DNA from: Flaccisagitta enflata
Lineage: Eukaryota; Chaetognatha; Sagittoidea; Aphragmophora
Direction: 5' to 3'
DNA: 64,000 bases
Assembly: GCA_965153355.1 (NCBI GenBank)
Contig: OZ231127.1
Coordinates: 84,072,001 to 84,136,000 of the forward strand
The notes beneath the pieces were generated by a model, which had not been told where the DNA came from, did not search any database, and saw only the letters and a program-made list of their open reading frames with translations. Below, piece by piece: positions 23,941 through 35,623 of the stretch (position 1 is its first letter; each line of letters opens with the position of its first letter). Made by a program: the position numbers and the translations under genes.

Positions 23941-24580
23941 GGGCAGCGGCCGCGAAGAGGACGAAGTCCTGTAGAACACAGGGGGACTTTCGTTTGTCCG
24001 TTTGTCTGTCCCCCCCAGGCCCTCTCAGGCCTTAAATCTACCCTCTCAGGCCTAAAAATCTACCCTCTCAGGCCTGAAATCTGTCCTCTCAGGCATTGAA
24101 TCTGCCATCTCAGGCCTGAAATCTGCCTTCTCAGGCATGAAATCTGTCTTATCAGGCCTGAAATCTGCCCTCACAGGTCTAAAATCTAACCTCTCAGGCC
24201 TGAAATCTGCCCTCTCAGGCATCGAATCTGCCCTCTCAAGCCTGAAATCTGCCCTCTCAGGCCTGAAATCTGTCCTATCAGGCCTGCAATCTGCCCTCAC
24301 AGATTTAAGGCCTGAGAGGGCAGATTTCAGGGCTGAGAGGTTAGATTTCAGGCCGGAGAGGTTATATTTCAGGACTGAGAGGGCAGATTTCAGGCCTTAG
24401 AAGGCCTGAGAGGAATGGATGGATAGACGGACGGATGGATGGATGAACAAAAGTCCCCCTATGTTCTACAGGACTTCGTCCCCTTTGGGGCCGCTGCCCT
24501 GCTTCCTCTCACTCTAACTCACGATCATGCAAAGCAGGGCAACGGGTATCGCTGACCACATATTGCCCTTGAGCGACCAG
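23941..24580 (+). mobile_element. F-class fold-back element with inverted minisatellite
   Basis: The left arm gggcagcggccgcgaagagg, acgaagtcctgtagaacaca and the right arm tgttctacaggacttcgtcc...ccgctgccc are inverted. The interior minisatellite (24016-24412) switches strand near 24305, so it also folds back. The right end adds a GCCCTGCTT/AAGCAGGGC hairpin and the terminal motif gggtatcgctgaccac, ttgccctt. Confidence 0.75.
24016..24412. repeat. Minisatellite CTCAGGCCTGAAATCTGCC, inverted at mid-point
   Basis: Imperfect units of about 21 bp read ctcaggcctgaaatctgcc up to about 24300, then the reverse complement (ggcctgagagggcagatttc) to the end. The DFRPERA and LSGLKSA frames are repeat artefacts. 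Confidence 0.9.
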
Positions 24581-25155
24581 TTTAACATAAGAGAAACCTA
24601 AAAAAATTGGGACCAGACAGTGTTGTCTCTTAAATGCGGATATTCCTTAAATAGAGGTGCCACTAAGGTGTGATTCCACTGTATTGTGTTGAATCCCGAA
24701 GCAACGAAGGTCAAGGGACCATTAAATCTCAACTGATAAAGGCGGATTTCCATTATTGCCAGTATTAAGAAGAAATGAATGAATTGGCTAAGATTTCAGT
24801 TGCGTGAAAGATGGATTTGTATTACTCTTGGACCCGATATAGCGGCGTATGGGAGCCAAAACTTTAGGGGTAGCCACCCTCAGCCTGTGTTTTAAGAAAT
24901 TTTGTATCCTTTAAAAAGTATTTACATAGATTTTATATATTTTTGTAAAACCGACATTGATTTATATATATGAATGAAAAAATGAAAATTTTTTTACAGC
25001 TAGTAGCAAGTAAGGCTGGGCGATTTGTGTTGGGTATTGTATTGTGTTTACAATACTTGTACTTACATGGGTATTGTCATTTTCACAATATAATACAACA
25101 ATCTTTTTTAAAGAAAATAATGAAATATTGAATAAGAAGATAAATTCAAGTAAAA
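24581..25155. other. No recognisable gene
   Basis: AT-rich spacer, including a low-complexity tttatatatttttg stretch near 24935. Confidence 0.4.
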
Positions 25156-25283
25156 CAAGCCCAAAAGGCCAACAGTCACATGCTATGTTACACACAATTA
25201 CACAACTTCATACGACAGAACTTCATACTACATAACGTCTGTCCCAAAAAAAGTTATATTCTGAACCAATAATGACTGTCCAA

Positions 25284-25555
25284 TAAAAAGTTGACATAAT
25301 ACCCAAAATACCCAAAATACCCAAAAATACTCAAAAATACCCAATGACACCCAAAAATACCCAAAAACACCTAAATAGACCCAAAAATACCTAAAAATAC
25401 CCAAAAATACTCATTAACACCTAAAATACCCAAACGTACCCAAAAATACCCAAAATTACTCAAAAATCATCAAAAGTACCTTAGAGTGCCCTAAAGTACC
25501 CTAAAGTACCCAAAAGTACCCAAAAGTACCTATAAGCGCCCATAAGTACTCAGAA
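25284..25555 (+). repeat. Decanucleotide minisatellite ACCCAAAAAT
   Basis: Roughly 27 imperfect units (acccaaaaat, accctaaagt, acccaaaagt). Confidence 0.85.
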
Positions 25556-25688
25556 GCAGACATACACATTATGGAGGAGCGGGGAGCGCCGCTCCTCGGA
25601 AAGGCAAGAGGCACGTCGGAAAATCTTGGAAGGGAAACAAGGGAAAATGGTAACAAAAGAAAGAGAAAAAGAGGAACAAAGAAAGTAA

Positions 25689-25694
25689 GAAAAA

Positions 25695-25746
<52 letters not shown>

Positions 25747-25750
25747 AAAA

Positions 25751-25802
<52 letters not shown>

Positions 25803-25803
25803 G
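25689..25803 (+). repeat. (GAAA)n microsatellite
   Basis: About 28 GAAA units. The KERKKERK frame is an artefact. Confidence 0.95.
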
Positions 25804-26699
25804 AAAACAGAAGATGGAAAAAAGAACAGAAAAACAAAGGAATTATGAAAAAGTGAAAGTATGAAAGAAAGAAAGGAAGAAAGAAAGACAGAGACAGACA
25901 TGATGAAGGTAAAAAGGAAGTTTTTTTTTTCTTCATATTTTCCCTAATCCGCTAATCCTCTCTAATCAGCGCTTCATGAGGTTGAGGCAATGCATTGCCT
26001 TGGCCCTTGAGCACAATTGATATTGGTAGATTATGTTATCTTTTTTAGTTTTTACCTCTTGAATTTCATAAAAGTTTGTGTTATGGCCGATGTCTTCTTT
26101 AGGGAATGAGCAGTGTCATTATAGCATTTCACAAAAGTTTTTTCCTTTATCTACAATTTAAAAAGCTGTTGAACACAGCAAGATTAGCACGCTATAGCGT
26201 GGGGTGGGGGGAGGGAATATGGTGTGTCGGAAATTTCATAGGGGAAATTTGTGCTCCCCGGAAGCTTGGAAAAATGTGTATGTCTGCTCAGAAGTATCCA
26301 AAAGTACCCTAAAATATATCAAATTACCCTAAAACGTTAAAGTTTTAAAAATATTTCCCACCGACATACCAACGTACCGACCAGCATGGCAACTTCTAGA
26401 GTCGCGTGCACACGACTAAAAATGTGTGGAGGGATATGATGAGGAAAATTGATAAACAAAGGTCCAATAGACTGGTGAAAAATAAAAGTAAGGAAAGAGA
26501 GACATAACTATTGTAAAGAAGAAGAGGATGAGGTTAGGGGGATGAGGAGAGATCAATTTTTCAGGAAGTGCAGAAAAAGAAGTGTTGAAAAAGATGAGGA
26601 TGAGGTATGAAAGATGAGGAGGATGAGGATAAAGAAAAATTGATTTTCCCTCAGATTTGATTCCGCAGATCTAATCCCCAATACATTCGTAGGGGTGAG

Positions 26700-27030
<331 letters not shown>

Positions 27031-27032
<2 letters not shown>

Positions 27033-27391
27033 CAGAGAGAAAAAAAATGATTGAAAAAACAAGTATAAAGTTTAAAGAAATATTTCATTAACTTTTTTTT
27101 TGTTTAAGCATATAACAAAAAAGTTAAAAAGTAAACCATTTGTTTATTTTAGATTTAAAAAGATTGTATGTTAATTTGTTGAGACTATTGTGATATATTG
27201 AGTACAATTTTTTGGTACAATTTATTGGTATTGTATTGTATTGGACCAATACTTTTAAGTATCACATATTGTATTGTATAGTTACAGAAAATGCAAAGTC
27301 ACCCGGGCTTGGTAGCAAGTTAAAACAATGGAAAAATAAAACATCTCTCTCTCTCTCTCTCCCTCTCTCTTTCTCTCTTTCTCTCCTTTTT
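27031..27391. other. No recognisable gene
   Basis: AT-rich spacer followed by a short CT-rich tract (27342-27385) that abuts the next F element. Confidence 0.45.
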
Positions 27392-27866
27392 GGGCAGCGG
27401 CCCCAAAGGGCCGATGTCCTGTAGGACACAGGGGTGAATTTCCAAGCGTCAGTCCGTCCATCCATACGTCCGTCCATATGTCCGTCCATGTCGGCGTTCG
27501 CCACGTGACTCAGTTTCTTCAAGCGGGTGTAAGTCCTTAATACAAGTGTTTTTCCAGAGTTTGCATTCGGAACCGTCTTTTGATCCAATCTAGAACGGAA
27601 GAGGCGCATTGAAGATTGTAGTGATCACAAAGTTCTGAATGGGAAGGAAAAAGGAGAAAGGAGAAGAGGGGGGGGGGGCGCTAATTACAGTGGGCATTAT
27701 GTTAAAAGGGGCCGGTCCATGTCAATATAAGAATGCCCTATACCTGAGGATCCGTAGATTGATGGTTTCTGGATGGGGGATGACGGAAGGGAAGATAATG
27801 CGCACAACATGGATTTAAGGAAAGTCAATTAATATGAAAAGAGCTTGCTCGCTTATCTAGGGGAAA

Positions 27867-28389
27867 CAAGTCATCCAAGGATCGCACATGGTCAGCGGTA
27901 CCCGATGCCCTGCTTGGAGTGATTAGCTGAAGAATTGGAGTGAGAGCAGGGCAGCGGCCCCAAAGGGCCGATGTCCTGTAGGACACAGGGGTGAGCCGTT
28001 ACGTCTGTCTGACATATTATTCAATGAGAATTTGAGGTCTGAGAAGCTGGATTTAGGGCCCAAGAGGCTGGATTTGAGGCCCAAGAGGCTGGATTTGAGG
28101 CCCAAGAGGCTGGATTTGAGGCCCGAGAGGCTGGATTTGAGGCCTGAGAGGCTGTATTTGAGGCCTGAGAGGCTGTATTTGAGGCCTGAGAGGCTGGATT
28201 TGAGGCCTGAGAGGCTTGATTTGAGGCCTGAGAGGCCAGATTTGAGGCCTGAGAGGCCAGATTTGAGGCCTGAGAGGCTTGAGAAGCTTTGGAGGGGGGG
28301 GACGTACGTACGTACGTACGTAATGTCAGACGGACGTAACGGTTCACCCCTGTGTCCTACAGGACATCGGCCCTTTGGGGCCGCTGCCC
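27867..28389 (-). mobile_element. F-class fold-back element (inner, reversed)
   Basis: It starts caagtcatccaaggatcgca with terminal hairpin ATCC-AA-GGAT (27873-27882), then agcagggcagcggccccaaa, and ends ccgctgccc at 28389. The minisatellite (28030-28290) repeats gaggcctgagaggctggatt. Arms of about 60 bp are nearly perfect. Confidence 0.75.
28030..28290 (+). repeat. Minisatellite GAGGCCTGAGAGGCTGGATTT, 21 bp
   Basis: About 12 tandem 21-bp units. It is related to the units at 24016 and 44936. The 21-bp period keeps long frames open on both strands, but these are not considered genes. Confidence 0.9.
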
Positions 28390-28505
28390 AAAAAGGAGAA
28401 ATCATGATCTAAACACCGATATATACAGTAAAGGCAATGAGAGAAAAGGCACAGGAAAATGAGTCCATAATTGAGTCTTGGAAAGATGGCTGAGTCCGGG
28501 GATGG

Positions 28506-28715
28506 ATGATGGAGGAGGAGGATGAGGCCGGGGATCGAGCCAGAGGATGAGGAGGAGGATGAGGAGGATGAAGATGAAGACGGGGATTGAACCGAGGAAG
28601 GAGGAAGAGGATGAGGACCGAGCCGGAGGAGGAGGAGGAGGGCGGATGAGGAGGATGTGGCGAGGAGGAGGATGAGGAGGAGGATGATGGAGATGGCGGA
28701 GGCGGATCTGGAAAG
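28506..28715 (+). repeat. GAGGAT/GAGGAG-rich tract
   Basis: Irregular purine-rich low-complexity sequence inside the outer F element. Confidence 0.8.
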
Positions 28716-28784
28716 ATATATACGTGATACACGTGCTGTTTAGTGACAGTCCATCCCCCCCCCCCGCCAAAGCTTCTGGGCCTC

Positions 28785-29000
28785 ATGTTCCTATTGAATA
28801 ACATAGAAAATTGAAGAAATGCAAAATTCCCATTGAATAACATGGAAAATTTACAAGAAGTTAAAAATATGGGGAGTCCTTATTGAATAACATGGAAAAT
28901 ATTCAAAATTTTTAAATACATGCAAAATTCAGATTGAATAACATGGAAAATTGACAATGAAATGGAAAAAATTCAATGTTCTCATTGAATAACAAGGAAA
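28785..29000 (+). repeat. Minisatellite CCCATTGAATAACATGGAAAA
   Basis: Four imperfect units of about 60 bp, each beginning with a form of attgaataacatgg. The same repeat is at 30465-30700 in another F element. Confidence 0.75.
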
Positions 29001-29344
29001 GTAGCCCTAAAGGCCTTGAACATTCCTTCTCAAGACTTCTGGAAATTCACCCCTGTGTCCTACAGGACATCGGCCCTTTGGGGCCGCTGCCCTGCTCTCA
29101 CTCCACTTCTGCAGCTAATCATTCCAAGCAGGGCATCGGATACCGCTGACCATGTGCGATCCTTGGATTACTAGTTCTTTTTCTCTTTGGCTATCTACTT
29201 TGTGTCTCAACAAAGGTCACCATGGCTACCCTGGCGACCCCTTTTAATACGCCCCTTTCACCATATAACTGTATCTTCTAAAATGAAAAAAGGTTAAAAT
29301 TTGCTTAGTGCGTCTTGAACCTATACCCCACTATTTCCCACATG

Positions 29345-29502
29345 CTTATTATTATAAGGGCAGTCAGTCAGTCAGTCTGTTAGTCCATTGGCCGCACGTT
29401 TACCGTTCTGGCATCCATCATTTTTTTTCCTCATTACTACTGCCAAAATTATTTTGTGGCCTTCTACTCAACCCGGAGGGTGGCCGTGAATCCAGCCCTT
29501 AT
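29345..29502 (+). mobile_element. Decayed hairpin-ended element
   Basis: ataagggcagtcagtcagtc, then ttactactgccaaaat, then ggagggtggccgtgaatccagccctt resembles a worn A/B copy. The 5' hairpin is lost. Confidence 0.45.
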
Positions 29503-29869
29503 TTACTAAAACCGAATAGAATACCATTGTCATCACACGAGCCATGAGATGTTCAAGATATTTAAGAATAATGATTGGCCACTAGCCACTACTATTGCAG
29601 ATTTTCATTTTGAAGAATACTCCGGGATTAAAAAGTACTCCAAAAAATGGGCAAGTTTCTGGGAGAGCTAAAACAGCTTAAACAGCCCGTTAATACTATC
29701 TAAAGACGACCCGACCAAAAGACGGACGAAACAACCGACAGATTAAATTAGAAAAAAAGGCTATGGATACATGATGAGGTTACCCTGCTCAAATCTGACG
29801 ATGAAGGCATCGTTGATAGAGCCGAGATTGTCGAGGAGCTCCTTGAAAACCCAGTGGAACTGGATTTTT

Positions 29870-30368
29870 CTTTTTTCTCCTCTTCTTCCTCATCTCCTTC
29901 TTCTTCTTCTTCTTCTTCTTCTTCTTCTTCTTCTTCTTCTTCTTCTTCTTCTTCTTCTTCTCCTTCTTCTTCTTCTTCTTCTTCTTCTTCTTCTTGTCTC
30001 CTCCTCTTTTCTCTTCTTCCTTTCCTCTTTTCTTCTTCTTCCTCCTTTTCTTTTTCTTTCTTCTTCCTCCTATCTTGATATCACTTCTTGTTTGTCCTTT
30101 ATCTTTTTTCTGTTTATTTTTTTTTCTTTTCTTTTCTTTTCTTTTCTTTTCTTTTTCTTCCTCCTTAATGCATCTTGTTTATCAGCTTCTTATTTGTCCT
30201 TTATCTTTTTTCTGTTTATTTTCGTTTTTTCTTTTTTCTTGTTTCTATTCTTTTTTTCTTTTCTTTTCTTTTTTCTTTTCTTTTCTTACTTCTTTTATTT
30301 TCTTATTTTCTTTCATTTTCCTTTTTTTTCTTCTTCCTTTTTTTTCTTTCCTTATCTTTCTCTTATTT
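29870..30368 (+). repeat. (TTC)n and T/C-rich tract
   Basis: (TTC)n at about 29897-29996, then ttctttt-type pyrimidine sequence to 30365. Confidence 0.9.
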
Positions 30369-31215
30369 GGGCAGGCCCTAAAGGGCCGATGTCCTGTAGA
30401 CACAGGGGTGAATTTCCATACGCCCGTCCGTCCGTCCGTCCATCGCAGTTTGTTTCTGTTCCATTGAATATGGAAAATTGAAGAAATGCAAAATCCCCAT
30501 TGAATAACATGGGAAACTGATAAAAAATGAAAAAAATATGAAGTTCCCATTGAATGACATAAAAAACTTACTAGAAGTTAAAAATATGGGAAATCCCTAT
30601 TGAATAATATGGAGAACTGACAAAATTTGGAAATAAATGCAAAATTCAGATTGAATAACATGGCAAATTGACAATGAAATGGAAAAATTTTAATGTTCTC
30701 ATCAGTCAACAGGTTGCCCAAGGGCAACATAGGTCAGCGATCTCGTTGCCTCAAGCTTTGTATGATTGTGCATTTGAGTAGGAAGCAGGGACAGCGGTCT
30801 GAAGGGGACGTGGTCTCAGAGAACACAGGGGGACTTTCGTTCGTCCGTCCGTTTGTTTGGGCCAAAAAGGGTTTAAGAGGGCTGATGATAGGCCTGAGGA
30901 GGCCTGAGGAGGATTTGAGGCCTGACAGGCTAATGGGGGGGACGGATAAACGAACGTACGAACAAACAAATGAACGAACGAACAAAAGTCCCCCTGTGTT
31001 CTACAGGACTTCGTCCCCTTCAGGGCTGCTGCCCAAAAAGGAAAGTAGCCCCAAAGGCCTCAAATGTGCCTTCTCAGGACGTCTGGAAATTCACCCCTGT
31101 GTCCTACAGGACATCGGCCCTTTGGGGCTGTTGCCCTGCTCTCACTCAACTTCTGCAGCTAATCACTCCAAGCAGGGCATCAGGTACCGCTGACCATGTG
31201 CGATCCTTGGATGAC
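30369..31215 (+). mobile_element. F-class fold-back element (outer) with nested F copy
   Basis: Left arm gggcaggccctaaagggccg, right arm at 31085-31130, and terminal hairpin ATCC-TT-GGAT at about 31203. It includes an attgaataacatgg minisatellite (30465-30700) and the reversed F copy at 30710-31034. Confidence 0.65.
30710..31034 (-). mobile_element. F-class fold-back element (inner, reversed)
   Basis: The terminal hairpin GTTGCCC-AA-GGGCAAC (30713-30728) is perfect. The arms are gacagcggtctgaaggggac, then cagggggactttcg and the inverse, ending gctgctgccc. Only two units of the gaggcctga minisatellite remain. Confidence 0.75.
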
Positions 31216-31238
31216 TACGTAGTTCCTCTTTTCCTTTT

Positions 31239-31697
31239 GGGCAACGGCCCCAAAGGGGTCAATGACCTATGCTTTCGTACATATGGGGAATTTTTTTCCT
31301 GTTCCTTCTCCGTACCCCCCCTCCCCCAGCCTCTAGGCCCATATCTCATTCTGGAGGCCCATATCCCAGCCTTGAGGCCCAAATCCCAGTCTTGAGGCCC
31401 AAATCCCACCTTCAAGGCCCAAGTCCCAACCCCAAGGCCGAGATTCCAGCCTCAAGACTAGGATTTGGGCCTCGAGGGTGGGATACGGGCTTCCAGGCTG
31501 AGATATGGGCCTAGAGGCTGGTGGGAGGGGGGATGCAGAGGAGGAGGAGAAGGAGGAGGAGGAGAAAATTTCCCATATGTGTGAAAGCAAAGGCCATCGA
31601 CCCCTTCGGGGCCGCTTCCCTGCTCCCCCCTCAACCTCAACCACAGCCTGCTTAAGCAGGGCACGGGTACCGCTGACCATCTAACGCTTTTGCGACT
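31239..31697 (+). mobile_element. F-class fold-back element with inverted minisatellite
   Basis: ggcaacggccccaaaggggtc, then tacatatggggaa, is inverted against ttcccatatgtgt, then gaccccttcggggccgc. The interior repeat (31330-31512), gaggcccaaatcccagcctt, reverses strand near 31450. The right end has GCCTGCTTAAGCAGGGC and a terminal stem CGC-TTTT-GCG (about 31684-31693). Confidence 0.7.
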
Positions 31698-31820
31698 ATT
31701 ATTCTTTTTTCATTTTTCTTTTTTCCTCTTCCTTCCTTGTTTTTCTTTTTTTTCTTTTTTTTTCTTTTTTTTCTTTTTTTTCTTTCAATTTCATCCGCTT
31801 TTTTTCCAGAGACAAATCAC
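31698..31820 (+). repeat. T/C-rich low-complexity tract
   Basis: ttctttttt-type pyrimidine sequence between an F element and the next hairpin element. Confidence 0.8.
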
Positions 31821-31876
31821 AACTCATTTCAGAAAAAATAAAATGACCAAAGAGGAAATGAGGAAGCACGATGAAA

Positions 31877-32032
31877 CAAGGCCGGATACACGGCAATCCA
31901 GTCGCGGACGGTTGGGCAGGAGCAGTAATGCAAAAACCGCTCGGAATTCAAAAATGTGAGGGACGGATCAACCTACCGACCAACCTACTGACCGACCGAG
32001 ACGGCAAGGTGTAGAGTCGCGTGTCCGCGACT
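31877..32032 (-). mobile_element. Hairpin-ended element A, 156 bp
   Basis: caaggccggatacacggcaa, then cagtcgcggacggttgggca, ggagcagtaatg, GACC repeats and hairpin agtcgcgtgtccgcgact (32015-32032). The second arm AGTCGCGGAC matches the 5' arm over ten positions. It is nearly identical to 35412-35567. Confidence 0.85.
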
Positions 32033-33041
32033 AAAACGCACAGTCAAGTTGACAGCTACTTTTATTCTCAAAATTTTAAGCTTTCTTATTCTTTTTGGTA
32101 AATATACAAAATATAATAGGTTGGAAATTTTAGAGCATGTTGCTAATTAGGGAGGGGGTGCTGATTATTATGATAATAATATAAAAGTAAAGCTACCAAA
32201 GGAAGCAACCGTTTTACGAGTTGTTCATCGAGATGGTAGCTGTTCCGACAGAACAATTACAATTATGTGGCAAAGAAAAATAACCAGTCAGTAGTTCTTC
32301 AAAACCAAAAGCGTGGATCTAAAAGAGAAAAAAAGATGATAGCTGTTCCAACGATTACAATTTACGTGGCAAAGAACTAACCAGTCAGTAGTTTTTAAGA
32401 ACCAAAAGCGAGCATTGTTACCATGCAACTTCTAAAAATTGAAAATTCCATGTTAAAAATATTCAAAATTGACCAGTCATGCTTTCATAAGTGCAAATAA
32501 TATCAGTGATTATTCTCTGAGCGTGTTAGGTTGCTTCTCGTTTTCATTCCATATTACGTTCCTTTCTTCCAAGCAAGCGCTTTTACTTTTCTGTAGCAGC
32601 CCCTAAGGATTGATGCCATGAAGTCCAAATTCCTGTAAAAATCATAAATCGATGTGATCGTCCATGTACAAGGCTAACATAGCGTGCAGTACGTTGAAAG
32701 CAAATGGGTTAGTACAATAAGAATCATATGCAATTTCCTTGTTTGAATGAAAGCTGATGGTCTTAGACTTGAAGTGAATATAAGTCTTTCACCATTTGAT
32801 CTAAAATGCAAAGCTGTGGTGGAAGAGCGCTAACCCTGACAGAATGAAAATTCCCCCCACTGCACCGATTCGTTTATCTAGTATTATCTATATAGTATAG
32901 TTCATCTAGTATAGTGCAATGAGGAATGTATGTGACCTCAAGACGGCTATATTCCTCGTTTTCCCCTCTTCCTCCTCTCCTTGCACTCGTCATTTTTCTT
33001 TTTCGTCATATTTCGCTTTTATTTATCACTTTCTTCATCAG
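32033..33041. other. Spacer with an imperfect 80-bp direct repeat
   Basis: gatggtagctgttccgacag, then caaaaccaaaagcg (32231-32312), recurs diverged at 32335-32411. No gene is recognised. The last part may be the intron preceding the possible exon at 33042. Confidence 0.5.
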
Positions 33042-33271
33042 GTTCCGGGAGCGAGGACATTTTTTTCCTTCGACTCCTTAAGTTTGGCATTGACATTCGC
33101 TCAATCATTCCATTCTGGTACCAGACCATGTTTTCAGAGAGTTTGTTATTCAGGCAAGAAATTGATACAGTCGCAAAAGCGTTAGTAGGACATCCCACCA
33201 TCCAAGATAGGATGCAGGATCACAAAAGTCCAAAAGATCTATCTAAAACTTCTATCCAAGTATCCATCTAA
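33042..33271 (+). CDS. Possible coding exon truncated by a MITE
   Basis: A pyrimidine-rich tract and TTCATCAG (to 33041) look like a 3' splice site. The frame beginning SGSGSEDIFFLRLLKFG runs through IRSIIPFWYQTMFSESLLFR and HPTIQDRMQDHK to TAA at 33269-33271. Its composition is that of a globular protein, unlike the surrounding low-complexity frames, but the family is not recognised. The stop is made by the TA target duplication plus the first base of the MITE, so the natural end was probably elsewhere. No neighbouring exon has been found. Confidence 0.35.
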
Positions 33272-33873
33272 CTATGGCAAAAATAAAAAAGACAGTGATT
33301 TTCAAAGTGGCACTACAAGCCCATTTTTTGGAATAACTTCAAATCCTTTTAGGTGGTAGAAGTAAGACAAATTTGTGACTCAGCAAAAAAATCAGAACTC
33401 AAAAAAGTTGATTTTTGTGGCTGTAGCGACAATTTTGGCATAATTTGTCAAATGATGATTCACCAATGGCATATGATTTTTACTTGACATACAATTGTAA
33501 CTGCAAGCTTATTCTTTGAAGCAGCCTCAAAAATCTTCTCAGGCGTTCATAGTACATTGATTTTAAGACTCAGCAAAAGAATCAGAACTCAAAAAAGTTC
33601 ATTTTTGTACCTGTAGCATCAATTTTTGTAAAAGTTGTCAATATGAATTTTCTAAACATTGTAAATATGGAGTTTTTTCCCTTTTTTAATTTCTGATGTT
33701 TTTTCACAAAAAATGATGCTACGGGCTGAAAAATTAACTTTTTTGAGTTCTGAATTTTTTGCTGAGTAGGTAATTTGATTAACTATTACTCCCTAAAAGG
33801 ATTTTAAGAAGATCAAAAAAATGAGTGCGTAGGAGTATATTGAAATTACTGTCTTTTTTTTCTTTGCCATGGT
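33271..33873. mobile_element. TA-flanked MITE, 603 bp, TIR ACTATGGCAAA
   Basis: It begins ACTATGGCAAAAATAAAAAA and ends TTTTTTTTCTTTGCCATGGT, with TA at 33269-33270 and 33874-33875. The interior is partly fold-back: actcagcaaaaaaatcagaa (about 33379) faces ttctgaattttttgctgagt (about 33749). Sister of the copy at 12907-13515. Confidence 0.85.
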
Positions 33874-33875
33874 TA

Positions 33876-33931
33876 TCTATCTATATATCTATCTATCTAT
33901 CTATCTATCTATTTATCTATCTATCTATCTT

Positions 33932-33991
<60 letters not shown>
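33876..33991 (+). repeat. (TATC)n microsatellite
   Basis: About 28 tetranucleotide units, starting at the right border of the MITE. Confidence 0.95.
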
Positions 33992-33993
<2 letters not shown>

Positions 33994-34295
33994 CATTCAC
34001 CTCGTTCCGTCACCAGTCGCTCCGCCATCCGTTCGATTTGCAAACCAGTCGCTCAACATTTGTTCCTCCTCGCTTCCCCTCCTCAGCCTAGCTCCTCCTC
34101 CTTCTCTTCCTTCTCCACCTTTTTCCAGATTTTCGACATCCCGTTCCCGATTTTCGATTGACGTTATCTAAAATCTCCAGTCATTTGATCATTTCACTTT
34201 TAGCGATCAATATCGTCACTTGGTCTGTGTCTCCTTTCTTTCAAGCCGCGTATATTTATTCATTTCTTCTTTAATCGAAATAACAGATTTTTTTT

Positions 34296-34800
34296 AGTCG
34301 CGTGCACGCGACTCTACACTTTGCCGTGTCGGTCGGTAGGTCGGTAGGTCGGTCGGTCCGTCCGTCACATTTTTAAGATTATGACTTTTTAAGGTATATT
34401 AAGGTAATTTAAGGTACTCTAGGGTATTTTAGGGTACATTAGGGTACTTCAGGGTTCATTGGGGTACTTTAGTTATTTTTGGTATTTGGGGTACTTTAGT
34501 ATACTTTCAGATATTTTTGGGTACTTATAGATGTTTTTGAGTATCTATGCATATTTTTAGGTGTTTCTGGGTAATTCTGGGTATTTTTGGGTATTTTTGG
34601 GTATGTTTGGGTATTTTGGGGTATTTTGGGTATTTCTGGGTACTTTAGGGTAGGCAGGGTAGGCATTGTAGGCAGGGTATTTTAATGAGTAGGCAGGTAA
34701 ATTTGCGTTTAATAGGCCTTAGCTATAGCTATAGCTATAGCTTTTTTGAGCTCTTTTGAGTCATATCCCGACGCACGCGACTGTTGCCCTCTTGGGCTTG
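34296..34800 (+). mobile_element. Hairpin-ended element A-type, 505 bp, minisatellite core
   Basis: Palindrome AGTCGCGTGCACGCGACT (34296-34313), CGGTCGGTAGG tract, then a GGGTATTTTTG minisatellite (34390-34680), second arm gcacgcgact (34773-34782) and the 3' hairpin GCCC-TCTT-GGGC (34786-34797) before TTGTTT. Confidence 0.8.
34390..34680 (+). repeat. Minisatellite GGGTATTTTTG / AGGGTACTTT
   Basis: Units of 10-11 bp with drift. Reverse complement of the repeat at 25284. Confidence 0.85.
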
Positions 34801-35411
34801 TTTCATTGACTTTTTGTCCCACGGTGAGTTAAATTACAGTAGATATGGTCTAGACTTGGATTTATGCGGAAGCTCATAAGTGGAGTAAAGGAACTAACAG
34901 GGAGAGGGGTTATGGCTAATCGGGCCATTTGGACTGTTTTTGTATGGGATTTTCTCAAATGAAATCGCTATAATTAATGATTTACATGTAAAGGTAGCAT
35001 TGACCTATAGCTGTAGGCAGATATGGAGGAATATGGAGTGGGCCACTTAGAGGCCCATATTTTTAAAAATACCTGGTGTTGCCCGATTTGCCCCATGTGG
35101 GACAAATCGGGTTACTTTCAGTTTCATTTTCATATCATGCAAGGGCCTACAAGATAACCCGAAATTTGTCGCCTGACCGCCAGGAGCCATGCTAGGGTCT
35201 GTTTCAAACACATTCTTGCCAGATTTGTTAGATTATACAAACTACAAAAAAAATGAAAATTGATTCCACCTCATGCCATGACCAGAAAACGTCGCATTTT
35301 ACGGCCCTGAAAAATCTGCTAACAAAGAAATCAAAGGAATTTCCCGGTTGCCCAATATACAAATTTTTGGTCGCGTAGACCGTCTAAATATCACAGTGTT
35401 CACTAGAAAAA
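34801..35411. other. No recognisable gene
   Basis: Mixed-composition spacer. No splice-bounded frame is supported. Confidence 0.45.
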
Positions 35412-35567
35412 CAAGGCCGGATACACGGCAATCCAGTCGCGGATGGTTGGGCAGGAGCAGTAATGCAAAAACTGCCCGGAATTTAAAAATGTGACGGACG
35501 GACCGACCGACATACGGACCGACCTACCGACCGACACGGCAAGGTGTAGAGTCGCGTGTCCGCGACT
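35412..35567 (-). mobile_element. Hairpin-ended element A, 156 bp
   Basis: Same length and nearly the same sequence as 31877-32032, with hairpin agtcgcgtgtccgcgact at 35550-35567. The similarity suggests recent activity. Confidence 0.85.
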
Positions 35568-35623
35568 AGAAATCTTCCTTTGGCCTTTCAAAGAGGACTT
35601 ACCGTATCTGATCATTTCCACAT

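Larger units (their letters stand above)
25156..26417 (-). mobile_element. Hairpin-ended element A-type, 1.26 kb, expanded by simple repeats
   Basis: The left end aaaacaagcccaaaaggccaacagtc matches the reverse complement of the 3' end of the 34296-34800 copy. The right end has a CCGAC tract and hairpin agtcgcgtgcacacgact (26400-26417). Inside are an ACCCAAAAAT minisatellite, the complement of the one at 34390, and a (GAAA)n array. Confidence 0.6.
27392..29174 (+). mobile_element. F-class fold-back element (outer), with nested F element
   Basis: The left arm gggcagcggccccaaagg, then ggacacaggggtgaatttcc, is inverted relative to 29042-29094 (ggaaattcacccctgtgtcc, then ccgctgccc). The right end continues through a GCCCTGCT/AAGCAGGGC hairpin to the terminal hairpin ATCC-TT-GGAT (29159-29168) and CTAG. 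Nested inside are a reversed F copy, a GAG-rich tract and an attgaataacatgg minisatellite. Confidence 0.65.

Noticed and set aside
28021-28412. ORFs on both strands with PERLDLR and SQASNPA repeats
   Set aside because: The 21-bp period of the minisatellite keeps frames open. There is no start context, splice sites or non-repeat portion.
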